In this document: positions 53,861 through 62,398 of the stretch, in pieces
Numbering within the stretch: the stretch's first letter is position 1
How the letters are laid out: each line of letters opens with the position of its first letter
NCBI RefSeq assembly: GCF_000371965.1
Contig: NZ_AQUO01000003.1
Location: 1-64,000, forward strand
Length of the DNA: 64,000 bases
Reading direction: 5' to 3'
Source of the DNA: Paracoccus sp. N5
Lineage (GTDB): Bacteria > Pseudomonadota > Alphaproteobacteria > Rhodobacterales > Rhodobacteraceae
Translations under genes and position numbers: made by a program
Notes under the pieces: generated by a model
Database searches by the model: none
What the model was told of the DNA's origin: nothing
The model's input: only the letters and a program-made list of their open reading frames with translations

Positions 53861-55651
53861 TCAGATGTCGGATCGGCGGAAGATTTGAGTCGCCAAGGGC
53901 ATGCCTGACAGAATCGGCAAGATCCCGCGCTGCTGCAAGGCTGCATGCATTCCCGCGATCGTCGTGCCTTCAGCTTCGGCCAGTTCGCGGATCGAGATAT
54001 GGTCGCGCCGGAACCGTTCGAAGTCGGGCTTCGCGACCTGATGGCGACGTTTCAGCGGGCCGATGAGCGGCACAACGCGCCGGATGATCGGCGCTCCGCT
54101 CTCCTCGGGAATGCGCATGATGTTCTCGAGGATCTGCACCTCGACGCCCAGTTCCTTTGCCGCGTCTTCCTTCGACATTGCGGCCGTCATCGGTGGGGCC
54201 TCCAGGATGCGCAGCAGCTGGCGTTCATCGATCAGCAGGCCATCGAAATCGGTTCGCCCGACCAGGCCATAGAGGTCGAGGCTCCCGGACAGGACCAGCC
54301 GAATGATCCGGTCGACTTGCCAATGTGCGTGGCGCGCGGCCGCGCTCAGGGTGGTGAACTGAACAGGGACAACCGCGAGGGTGGTGGCGTTTTCGAAGAG
54401 AATGGCCAGAAGGTCGTGGACTGAGTCCAAGCTGACCCGCTTCAGGGCATCCGCGTCGCGATCGACAATAATCCTGTCGCCCAAGACCCTTTCGACCAGT
54501 CCCGCATTGAGGATCGCCGCTGCCGTCGTCGTGTCGCAGCCAAGATGGGCGGAGAGTGCGTTGGCGGGAACCGATCCCCGCAACTCGCACGCGATAGCTT
54601 CGCTTTCGGTCGCGTCGAAGGTGAGCGCATTCAAAGGTCGGCCGTCATCTGCCGACAACAGTCCCAAGCCGGCGAATACGTCTCTCACCTGCAACTTGGA
54701 CATTCCGCACACCACGGAGAGTGTGGCCAGGTCATGTCGACGCCGTGCAGGCACCACCTCCCCGAAAATCTCATCGCCGGCTGCGAGAGGAATATTGTCC
54801 AGAAGGAACGACCGCACCAGCGGGCGGAGCGGGAACAGATCCTCGTTCAGCCTGACTGCGTCGTAGAGCCTGCCCAAGGCACGGGCGGGGGTGTTGACGC
54901 GGGCCTTTCGGCCCCGTTGGCACAGAATATCGTCGAGGGCCTTCAGGATGCCCGCCTCGCCCCGCCGCAGCGCTTCGAAGCCGATCCGACAAGCATCCCC
55001 GAGGTCGCCGGTCGGGTGATCCCGCATGGCATTCCCCAGGCAGCTCGAAATGCCCATGACCTGATCGAGACGACAACCGTCCGGCCACAGCGGTTCGCGC
55101 GTGGAGCCGGCCAACCGATCCTCGACATAGCGCTGCAAGGGTCCGGGTGTCATCGGCGTGGCCGCATCGCAAAGCTCTTGCAGCGCCGCCGGGTCCGGAA
55201 ACGCGACAGACGGCACCAGCGCGTCGAAATGGATTTCGGCCTTCGTCGTGGTCAGGGCAATGCCGTGGCGATCGCAACAGACCGTGCTGCTGAATTGCCA
55301 GATGGCACGGCTGTGCTGGAAGGATCCGTCGTCGAGCAGACACATAGGGCAGAATGCCGTCACGCGGCGGCAAAGCATGGACGGTTTGAACACCTCGTGC
55401 CGAAACCGCCGCATATTTCCGGCATGCCTGAAGATCGCGGAAGCCTCCAGCGCCGACGTGTCGCCGCCGAAGAGATCGCTGAGACGGGCAAGCGCTGCTA
55501 AGTCCTTCACCGGTTCGACGTCCTTCTGAGGGAAGCCGACGACCCTCAGCAGTTCCGGCAGGCATTGTCCCGCCTGAGCCTGGGCGGAACGATCCGCCCA
55601 GGACAGGATGGTTTCGCCCGGGTTGATCGGGATATGAGGCAGCATCGGCAT
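53861..55651 (-). CDS. tniQ: TniQ-family transposition protein
   Basis: A 596-residue protein. The TniQ domain is N-terminal (LPHIPINPGETILSWADRSAQAQ...) with a zinc-finger pattern CPMC (about residue 103) and CDRH about 20 residues later. The rest contains repeated helix-turn-helix-like segments (VCGMSKLQVRDVFAGLGLL; HWQVDRIIRLVLSG; SKEDAAKELGVEVQIL; SIRELAEAEGTTIAGMHAALQ). TniQ/TnsD-type proteins direct target choice in Tn5053/Tn7-like elements. The transposase and ATPase genes are absent, so it is an orphan. Base composition is less GC-rich than the neighbours, indicating transfer. Confidence 0.8.
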   Translation of the reverse strand: MPMLPHIPINPGETILSWADRSAQAQAGQCLPELLRVVGFPQKDVEPVKDLAALARLSDLFGGDTSALEASAIFRHAGNMRRFRHEVFKPSMLCRRVTAFCPMCLLDDGSFQHSRAIWQFSSTVCCDRHGIALTTTKAEIHFDALVPSVAFPDPAALQELCDAATPMTPGPLQRYVEDRLAGSTREPLWPDGCRLDQVMGISSCLGNAMRDHPTGDLGDACRIGFEALRRGEAGILKALDDILCQRGRKARVNTPARALGRLYDAVRLNEDLFPLRPLVRSFLLDNIPLAAGDEIFGEVVPARRRHDLATLSVVCGMSKLQVRDVFAGLGLLSADDGRPLNALTFDATESEAIACELRGSVPANALSAHLGCDTTTAAAILNAGLVERVLGDRIIVDRDADALKRVSLDSVHDLLAILFENATTLAVVPVQFTTLSAAARHAHWQVDRIIRLVLSGSLDLYGLVGRTDFDGLLIDERQLLRILEAPPMTAAMSKEDAAKELGVEVQILENIMRIPEESGAPIIRRVVPLIGPLKRRHQVAKPDFERFRRDHISIRELAEAEGTTIAGMHAALQQRGILPILSGMPLATQIFRRSDI

Positions 55652-55655
55652 CGGT

Positions 55656-55781
55656 TCAGCCCTGACGCAAGGCGCGGCGTTGCCGTGCCGTGCGCGACGC
55701 GTCGAACTCGGCAGCTTGCGCATCCAGTTCGAACCGATGCCAGTCCGGCGAAACGAAGACATTGCGGTCCCAGGCGCACAT
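55656..55781 (-). pseudogene. truncated C-terminal remnant of the gene preceding tniQ
   Basis: A 41-residue open frame (MCAWDRNVFVSPDWHRFELD... RALRQG) ends 4 bases before the tniQ ATG, the spacing expected inside a tni operon. A stop codon interrupts the frame about 13 codons further upstream. It looks like the C terminus of a larger protein, most likely another transposition gene (TniB- or transposase-like) lost by deletion; the fragment is too short to identify. Confidence 0.4.
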
Positions 55782-56067
55782 TTCCTGAGGTGTTGCTGAA
55801 ATGTTCCAGCCGCGTCAATCGGGGCGAACGAGTATCGCAGTGGCCTCGGCCTCTGGTTGGAAGGGAAAGCGAGAAAGTCGGTCGTGACTGTAAGAGATTG
55901 AAATATACCAACATCGATCAGGTCGACGGTCCAGTGGTAAACATTTGGCCAACCAATGGTCGCCGAAACGGGCCAAATGGCTTCTTTTTGGCCGTCGGTT
56001 CAACAAAGGGACCCGAACAATATTTCGGTGGTTAAACAGACATCACAACCGATGACGATAATTCGAA
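55782..56067. other. AT-rich intergenic segment with inverted repeats, possible element end
   Basis: About 290 bases, markedly less GC-rich than the genome. It contains CATTTGGCC (55942-55950) and its complement GGCCAAATG (55971-55979), and a perfect palindrome ATAATTCGAATTAT (56058-56071) that covers the stop codon of the acyl-CoA dehydrogenase gene. No coding potential is seen. It may hold the boundary of the transposon remnant. Confidence 0.4.
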
Positions 56068-57699
56068 TTATGTAACCCATTCGCCGAACGCGCCACCCAC
56101 GACCTGCTCCGCGGCCAAGACCGGCAAGGCGCCGATGAGCCGACCGCGCCTGCCGGTCAGGCGCGTTTCCACGAAGCTTGTCGCCACGGCCGGCTCATGC
56201 GAGTCGAGCAGATTCGCCGCAGCCAGAAGCAGCGCCGCCTCCTCGACGAACCAGCGCGCCTCGGCCTCGGGCGGCAGGCCTGGCCAGCGCGCCCGATGCG
56301 CCGCCAGCGCGGCGTCATAGGCCGGCTCCGACCCGATCGCCGCATCCAGGCGAGTTGCAAGCGCCTCGGCCGCCAGGGGCTCGCGCGACAGGCTGCGCAG
56401 CGCATCCAGGCAGATCACATTGCCCGAACCCTCCCAGATGCCGTTCAGCGGCGCCTCGCGATACAGCATCGGCAGCGGCGTATCCTCGACATAGCCCATG
56501 CCGCCCAGCATCTCCATCGCCTCGGCGACCACCAGCGGGCACAGCTTGTTGGCCAGGTATTTCGCCAGCGCCACGCCGATCCGGGCCAAGGCGCGGTCAT
56601 GATCGCCCGTGCCCTCGCTGGCCGCCGCCACGCCCAGCCCCAGCGCCAGGCAGCCGGCCCAATCCAGCACCAGATCCCCCAGAACCGCCCGCATCAGTGG
56701 CTGGTCGATCAGCCGGCGCTGGAAGGCGCTGCGCTGCGAGATCCAGCGATGCGCCTCGCGCAGCGCCGCCCGCATCAAGCCGACCGGGGCCATGGCGGTG
56801 TCCAGCCGCGTGTGGTGCACCATCTCGAGGATCGTGCGGATGCCGTCGCCCGCCTCGCCCAGGCGCCAGGCCAGCGCGTCGCGATATTCGATCTCGGCCG
56901 AGGCATTGGCGCGATTGCCCAGCTTGTCCTTCAGCCGCTGCAACCGGATGCCGTTGCGCTCGTGTTCCAGCCAGCGCGGCACCAGGAAGCAGGTCAGGCC
57001 GCCCGGCGCCTGGGCCAGGGTCAGGAAACCGTCGGACATCGGGGCCGAGCAGAACCATTTATGCCCGGTCAGCCGCCAGGCCGCACCGTCGCGCTGCGCC
57101 TGCGTCTGCGTGGCGCGCAGATCCGATCCGCCCTGCTTCTCGGTCATTGCCATGCCCAGGGTGATGCCCGCCTTGCTGCCCACCGGACGGACCGCGGGGT
57201 CATAATCGCGCGACATCATCCCCCGCCGCCAGTCCGCGGGCAGACCCGAGGCGGCGATCACCGGCTGCGCCGCATGCGTCATGGTCAGCGGACAGCAATG
57301 GCCCGGCTCGACCTGGCTGGCCAGATAGACCATCGCGGCGTGACGGGCATGGGCGGCGGGCCCGCCCTCCCAGGCGACCGCGTGATAGCCGGCGCCGACC
57401 GACAAGCGCATGAACCGGTGATAGGCCGGATGGAAATGCACCTCGTCCAGTCGCCGGCCGCCGCTGTCGTACAGGCGCAACTCGGGCGGATGACGCTCGG
57501 CGTCGCGGGCGGCATCGCGCATCCCCGCCGCACCCAGGCCGGCGCCATAGCGCGCCAGATCTTCCAGCGCGGCACCCTGCCCGCGCAGCGCCCGGTGCAG
57601 CATGGGATCGTCCTGCCAGGGATCGACATCCCCGGCCGGCGCCGGCTGATTCACCACCCGATGCGTTTCCAGCTCGGCCGTGCCTGGCAATCCGGTCAT
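56068..57699 (-). CDS. aidB: AidB-like acyl-CoA dehydrogenase family protein
   Basis: A 543-residue flavoprotein closely following the E. coli AidB pattern: HRVVNQPAPAGDVDPWQDD at the start, HPPELRLYDSGGRRLDEVHFHPAYH, GMAMTEKQGGSDLRATQTQAQ, RLKDKLGNRANASAEIEYRDA and MLGGMGYVEDTPLPMLYREAPLNGIWEGSGNV. AidB binds DNA and FAD and belongs to the adaptive response to alkylating agents; its enzymatic role is unsettled. No ada or alkB gene is adjacent. The C-terminal DNA-binding region appears full length. Confidence 0.87.
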   Translation of the reverse strand: MTGLPGTAELETHRVVNQPAPAGDVDPWQDDPMLHRALRGQGAALEDLARYGAGLGAAGMRDAARDAERHPPELRLYDSGGRRLDEVHFHPAYHRFMRLSVGAGYHAVAWEGGPAAHARHAAMVYLASQVEPGHCCPLTMTHAAQPVIAASGLPADWRRGMMSRDYDPAVRPVGSKAGITLGMAMTEKQGGSDLRATQTQAQRDGAAWRLTGHKWFCSAPMSDGFLTLAQAPGGLTCFLVPRWLEHERNGIRLQRLKDKLGNRANASAEIEYRDALAWRLGEAGDGIRTILEMVHHTRLDTAMAPVGLMRAALREAHRWISQRSAFQRRLIDQPLMRAVLGDLVLDWAGCLALGLGVAAASEGTGDHDRALARIGVALAKYLANKLCPLVVAEAMEMLGGMGYVEDTPLPMLYREAPLNGIWEGSGNVICLDALRSLSREPLAAEALATRLDAAIGSEPAYDAALAAHRARWPGLPPEAEARWFVEEAALLLAAANLLDSHEPAVATSFVETRLTGRRGRLIGALPVLAAEQVVGGAFGEWVT

Positions 57700-57780
57700 G
57701 CCCCGACCCTCCCCTCGGCCGCCATCTTACTCCCGCGCGCCTTTTTGGCATTCTCTTTTGTGGAAATATCCCACGGGGGT

Positions 57781-57801
57781 CCGGGGGTGTGAAACCCCCG
57801 G
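57781..57801. terminator. GC-rich hairpin, member of a dispersed repeat
   Basis: CCGGGGGT and ACCCCCGG form an 8-base stem with a 5-base loop. It is preceded by AAATATCCCACGGGGGT, a sequence closely resembling that at 62359-62372 after the histidine-kinase gene. The two are probably copies of a Rhodobacteraceae intergenic repeat that doubles as a terminator. Here it sits in the divergent region between aidB and the third TonB receptor. Confidence 0.5.
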
Positions 57802-57948
57802 TAGCGGCGGTGAAGCCAGTCGATTTGCGACATTTCGCGACACAATAATCCCACGCTGCGCATTGCTGCCCGGCTTCACAAATGCTTGAAGCGGGCCCAG
57901 CCCGCGCGCGCGCCAGCCACCCCCGAACCCTTTTCACAGGAACATGCG

Positions 57949-60207
57949 ATGGCGACGCCTTTCCCGCGCCCGGCCACGGGCACCGCAATCTGTCTGCTGA
58001 TGTCGCTGCCGGTCCTTGCCGGCACGGCCCTGGCCCAAGACGCCCCCAATCCCGATGAAACCATCGTCCTTGAAACGGTGGTGCTCTCGGCCGAGGAACA
58101 GGGCAAGCAGGCTCTCGGCACCTCGACCGTGACTGCCGACGATATCCAGGATGCTCCGCCGGTCAACGACATTTCCGAAATCGTGCGCAAGATGCCGGGC
58201 GTGAATCTGACCGGCTCCTCGGCCACCGGGCAGCGCGGCAATCAGCGCCAGATCGACCTGCGCGGCATGGGGCCGGAAAACACCCTGATCCTGATCGACG
58301 GCAAACCCGTGCTGTCGCGCAATGCCGTGCGCATGGGCCGCTCGGGCGAGCGCGATTCGCGCGGCGACAGCAATTGGGTGCCAGCCGAGTTGATCGAGCG
58401 CATCGAGGTCATCCGCGGCCCGGCGGCGGCGCGCTATGGCTCGGGCGCGGCGGGCGGCGTGGTCAATATCATCACCAAGCGGCCGACCGAGCCGACGCTG
58501 AGCTTCGGCACCTATGTCAATTCGCCCGAAAGCAGCCTCGAGGGCGGCAATTACCGCACGAACTTCCTCTTCGCCCGGCCGCTGGGCGAAAACCTGATCT
58601 TCCGCCTGACCGGCAACTACGCCAAGTCGGAGCCCGACGACCCGACAATCAACGCCCAGGTCGACGATTCCACCTGTGAATACACCAACTCCTCGGGCGC
58701 GACCGAAACCGTCGCCTGCCCGGCTGCCGGGGTCGAGGGTGTGGTGAACAAGGACGTGACCGCGTTGCTCAGCTGGCAGCTCGACCCCTCGAACGTCATC
58801 GACTTCGAGGCCGGTTTCAGCCGCCAGGGCAATCTCTTCGCCGGCGACCGGCAGAACTCCTCGGTGAACGAGGTGCTGACTTCGCTTTACGGCAAGGAAA
58901 CCAATAGTATGCTGCGCAAGACCTTCTCGGTCACGCACCGCGGCGACTACGACTTCGGCGCCGCGCACAGCTATCTGCAATACGAGCGCACCGACAACAC
59001 CCGCAACCTGGAAGGCACCGCCGGCGGCCCGGAGGGTTCGATCGTCGACACCGAGCGCGGCACCATCGAGTTGGAAAACATCACCGCCAAGTCCGAGCTG
59101 ATCCTGCCCATGCAGCTCTCGGGCCGCGAGACCAGCCTGACGCTGGGTGCCGAGCTGCGCCACGAGCAACTGGTCGATCCGATCTCGAACCGACAGACCG
59201 TGAACGACGGCGCGATCCCCGGCACGATCAGCGACCCCGAGGCGCGCGACGTCAAGATGACCCAGCTGACCGCCGGACTTTATGCCGAGGCGAACATCTA
59301 CTGGACCGACAAGCTGACGGTGACACCCGGGCTGCGGCTGGACCATGGTGATACCTTCGGCTTCAACGCCAGCCCCAGCCTCAACGTCAGCTACAAGTTC
59401 GACGACGCCTGGACGATGAAGGTCGGCGTGGCGCGGGCCTTCAAGGCGCCGAACCTGTACCAGCTGAACCCGAACTACGTCTATTACACCCGTGGCAACG
59501 GCTGCCCGGCGGCCTATCCCAGCCTGGGCAGCGGCTGCTATGTCGTCGGCAACCCCGACCTCGACCCGGAAACCAGCCTTAATGCCGAAATCGGCATCGC
59601 CTATGACGCGGGCCAGGGCCTGTCGGGCACGCTGACCGCTTTCCACAACGATTACCGCGACAAGATCCAGGCCAGCCTGGAGCCGCTCGGCAGCTTCGAC
59701 ACCGGCAGCGGCAATCGCGCGCAATATTTCCAGTGGATCAACATCCCCAAGGCGGTGGTGGCCGGGGTCGAGGGCAACCTGAGCAAGGAAATCACCCCGA
59801 CCCTGACTTTCAATACCAACTTTACCTATATGGCGAAGTCCGAGAACAAGGAGACCGGCGATCCGCTGAGCCTGGTGCCGAAATACACCGTCAACGCCGC
59901 ACTGGACTGGCAGGCCACCGAAAAGCTGACGGTCACGCCATCGCTGACCCATTACGGCAAGATCGAATCGCCGACCTACAGCCCGACGACGCTGGATCCG
60001 GTGGAAAACCCCAAGGCGCGCGATCCCTATACGATCGTCAACCTGGGCTTCAACTACCAGCTGACGGACAATGCCCGCATGGGTGCCGGCGTCACTAATA
60101 TCTTCGACGAGCGGGTGCTGCGCGAAGGCAGCGGCGTTAGCGCCGGGGCCAATACCTACAATGAACCGGGTCGTGCCTTCTACCTGTCGCTGAACGCGAC
60201 CTTCTGA
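57949..60207 (+). CDS. TonB-dependent receptor, FepA-like (ferric catecholate)
   Basis: A 752-residue outer-membrane receptor. The signal peptide ends near TALAQ, followed by TonB box ETIVLETVVLSA. The plug has the FepA/enterobactin pattern IDLRGMGPENTLILIDGKPVLSRNAVRMGRSGERDSRGDSNWVPAELIERIEVIRGPAAARYGSGAAGGVVNIITK. The barrel ends in Phe (FYLSLNATF). It is expected to import catecholate siderophores such as ferric enterobactin. The start at 57949 follows AGGAA by 6 bases. A two-component system lies immediately downstream and may control it. Confidence 0.9.
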   Translation: MATPFPRPATGTAICLLMSLPVLAGTALAQDAPNPDETIVLETVVLSAEEQGKQALGTSTVTADDIQDAPPVNDISEIVRKMPGVNLTGSSATGQRGNQRQIDLRGMGPENTLILIDGKPVLSRNAVRMGRSGERDSRGDSNWVPAELIERIEVIRGPAAARYGSGAAGGVVNIITKRPTEPTLSFGTYVNSPESSLEGGNYRTNFLFARPLGENLIFRLTGNYAKSEPDDPTINAQVDDSTCEYTNSSGATETVACPAAGVEGVVNKDVTALLSWQLDPSNVIDFEAGFSRQGNLFAGDRQNSSVNEVLTSLYGKETNSMLRKTFSVTHRGDYDFGAAHSYLQYERTDNTRNLEGTAGGPEGSIVDTERGTIELENITAKSELILPMQLSGRETSLTLGAELRHEQLVDPISNRQTVNDGAIPGTISDPEARDVKMTQLTAGLYAEANIYWTDKLTVTPGLRLDHGDTFGFNASPSLNVSYKFDDAWTMKVGVARAFKAPNLYQLNPNYVYYTRGNGCPAAYPSLGSGCYVVGNPDLDPETSLNAEIGIAYDAGQGLSGTLTAFHNDYRDKIQASLEPLGSFDTGSGNRAQYFQWINIPKAVVAGVEGNLSKEITPTLTFNTNFTYMAKSENKETGDPLSLVPKYTVNAALDWQATEKLTVTPSLTHYGKIESPTYSPTTLDPVENPKARDPYTIVNLGFNYQLTDNARMGAGVTNIFDERVLREGSGVSAGANTYNEPGRAFYLSLNATF

Positions 60208-60290
60208 TATGGATCGGCGGGCGCGGCCCGCACGACCCTTGCGGCGGCGCTCTACCCGTGCCGCCGTTTATGCCATCCCGCCGAATGCCG

Positions 60291-61010
60291 ATGACCGACA
60301 CGCTTGAACCGCGCATCCTGATCGTCGACGACGCCCGCGACATCCGCGAGCCGCTGGGCCAGTATCTGCGCCGCAACGGCTTTCGCATCCGCCTGGCCGC
60401 CGATGCCGTCGAAGCGCGGGCGGCGCTCGAGCAGGATCCGGTGCATCTGGCGATCATCGACGTGATGATGCCGGGCGAGGACGGGCTCAGCCTCTGCCGC
60501 GACCTGGTGCAAAGCCGGCGCCTGCCGGTGATCCTGCTGACCGCCCGCACCGCGCAGGAGGATCGCGTCCAGGGCCTCGACCTCGGCGCCGACGATTACG
60601 TCACCAAGCCCTTCGACCCGCGCGAATTGCTGGCCCGCATCCATGCCGTCCTGCGCCGGGTGCCGCCCGAACTGCCCGCCCCCGCCCTGCTCCGGCGCCG
60701 CTTCGCCGGGCTGGTGCACGAGGCCGGCCGCGCCACCGTCACCCTGCCCTCGGGGCAGGAGGTGGCGCTGACCTCGGGCGAGAACCGGCTTCTGTCGCTG
60801 TTTCTCGACCACCCCGGCCAGGTGCTGTCTCGGATGCGGCTTCTCGACCTGCTGGCGGGGCGCGAGATGCGGGCCTATGACCGCGCGGTCGACAATACCG
60901 TCAGCCGGCTGCGCCACAAGATCGAGGCCAATCCGCGCCTGCCGCAGCTGATCGTCACCGAATGGGGCGGCGGCTACCGGCTGGGCGCCGAAGTCGAGCC
61001 GCTGGCATGA
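60291..61010 (+). CDS. OmpR-family response regulator
   Basis: A 239-residue regulator. The receiver domain (1-120) has the acidic pair VDDARD, the phospho-acceptor in IIDVMMPGEDG, and the conserved Lys in DDYVTKPFDP. The C-terminal winged helix (about 145-235) contains LLDLLAGREMRAYDRAVDNTVSRLRHKIE. The start may also be the ATG at 60285, two codons earlier. It overlaps the histidine-kinase gene (ATGA). Position after a FepA-like receptor suggests regulation of iron uptake, which is an inference. Confidence 0.9.
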   Translation: MTDTLEPRILIVDDARDIREPLGQYLRRNGFRIRLAADAVEARAALEQDPVHLAIIDVMMPGEDGLSLCRDLVQSRRLPVILLTARTAQEDRVQGLDLGADDYVTKPFDPRELLARIHAVLRRVPPELPAPALLRRRFAGLVHEAGRATVTLPSGQEVALTSGENRLLSLFLDHPGQVLSRMRLLDLLAGREMRAYDRAVDNTVSRLRHKIEANPRLPQLIVTEWGGGYRLGAEVEPLA

Positions 61011-62332
61011 GCCGGCTCTGGCCCGGCGGGCTTGCGGCGCGCTTCTCGCTCTTGCTGATCGCGGCGCTGCTCGGCGCCAACCTGATCGCCGCCTGGGTCA
61101 TGGCGCGCGAGGGCTCGGCCTTCGACCGCGCCATCCGCCTGCAGGGCGACGCGCATCGGCTGCACGCGCTGGTCGCGGCGCTGGAGACCGCGGACCTTGC
61201 CACCGCACGGCTGCTGCCCGGCACCAGCAGCACCGGCTTCACCCGCTTCTGGGTCGCCTCGCAGCCGCCCGACCTCAGCGAGACCACGCGCCTGCCCGAC
61301 CACGAAGCCGACCTCGCGTCCGAACTGCCGGGCCGGCTGATCCGCATCCACGAAAGCACCCCCCAGCCCGCCGAGCAGGAGCGCGCGCCCCTGATGCTGG
61401 TCTCGGTCCGGCTGGAGCGCGGCGTCGATGCCGGGCAATGGCTGAACGCGCTGGTCTATCCGCTGCCGGCGCATGATGCCTGGCAATGGAAGCAGGGCTT
61501 CTTCGCGCCGCTGCTCGCCTCGCTTCTGGGCACGCTGGCGGTGGGGCTCGTGTTCGTGCGGCGGATGACCCGCCCGCTCAGCGCCCTGGCCGAGGCCGCC
61601 CGCGCCGCCGGCCGCGGCGACCGCAGCGCCCGCGTCACCGAATGCGGCGCGAGCGAGCTGCGCGAGGCGGCGCTGGCCTTCAACGACATGCAGCGCCGCA
61701 TCGCCGGCTTCGAGGCCGAACGCATGCGCATGCTTGCCGCCCTTGCCCATGACATGCGCACCCCGATCACCGGCCTGCGCATCCGCGCCGAGATGCTGGA
61801 GGGCGACGAACAGCGCCAGGACATGATCCGCGTCCTCGACGAAATGGCGGTGATGGCCGACGGGCTGATGCATGCCGCCTCGGCCCGGCGCGGTGCCGAG
61901 CCGCTGCAACCCGTCGACCTCGACGCAACCCTGGCGCAGCTCTGCGCCGAAAGCGAGGCGAGCTACGCCGGCCCGGGCCCGCTGGTGCTGCCGCTGCGTC
62001 CGGTCGCCATCCGCCGCGCAATCCGCAATCTGCTCGACAATGCCCGCCGCTATGCCGGTCCGGCCCGGGTCAGCCTGAAGCGCGGCCCGAACGCGGCGCT
62101 GATCCGCATCGAGGACGACGGCCCCGGCATCCCGCCCGCGCTGCTGCCGCGCGTGACCGAACCCTTCGTGCGCGGCGAGGCCAGCCGCAACCCGGCCACG
62201 GGCGGCACCGGCTTGGGCCTCTCGATCGCCCAGGACGTGATCGCCGCGCATGGCGGCACGCTGGAACTCGGCAACCGTGCCGAGGGCGGGTTGCGGATCC
62301 AGATCCGCCTGCCGCTCGACACCCAGGGCTAA
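61007..62332 (+). CDS. sensor histidine kinase
   Basis: A 441-residue membrane kinase: transmembrane helices at about 10-32 and 166-186 enclose a periplasmic sensor region. HAMP follows (RRMTRPLSALAEAARAAGRGD), then the H-box ALAHDMRTPITGLR with the phosphorylated His, N-box NLLDNARRYA, G1 DDGPGIP and G2 GTGLGLSI. It pairs with the response regulator upstream. The stimulus is unknown. Confidence 0.92.
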   Translation: MSRLWPGGLAARFSLLLIAALLGANLIAAWVMAREGSAFDRAIRLQGDAHRLHALVAALETADLATARLLPGTSSTGFTRFWVASQPPDLSETTRLPDHEADLASELPGRLIRIHESTPQPAEQERAPLMLVSVRLERGVDAGQWLNALVYPLPAHDAWQWKQGFFAPLLASLLGTLAVGLVFVRRMTRPLSALAEAARAAGRGDRSARVTECGASELREAALAFNDMQRRIAGFEAERMRMLAALAHDMRTPITGLRIRAEMLEGDEQRQDMIRVLDEMAVMADGLMHAASARRGAEPLQPVDLDATLAQLCAESEASYAGPGPLVLPLRPVAIRRAIRNLLDNARRYAGPARVSLKRGPNAALIRIEDDGPGIPPALLPRVTEPFVRGEASRNPATGGTGLGLSIAQDVIAAHGGTLELGNRAEGGLRIQIRLPLDTQG

Positions 62333-62358
62333 TCGCTTCGGCGCTTCTTTGCTCTCCA

Positions 62359-62389
62359 AATACCCCCGGGGTCCGGGGCAGCGCCCCGG
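62359..62389. terminator. GC-rich hairpin, second copy of the dispersed repeat
   Basis: AAATACCCCCGGGGTCCGGGG resembles the block at 57766-57787, and CCGGGGC (62373-62379) pairs with GCCCCGG (62383-62389) across a 3-base loop. It lies between the convergent histidine-kinase and exonuclease genes and could terminate transcription from both sides. Confidence 0.5.
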
Positions 62390-62398
62390 CGCCAACGG

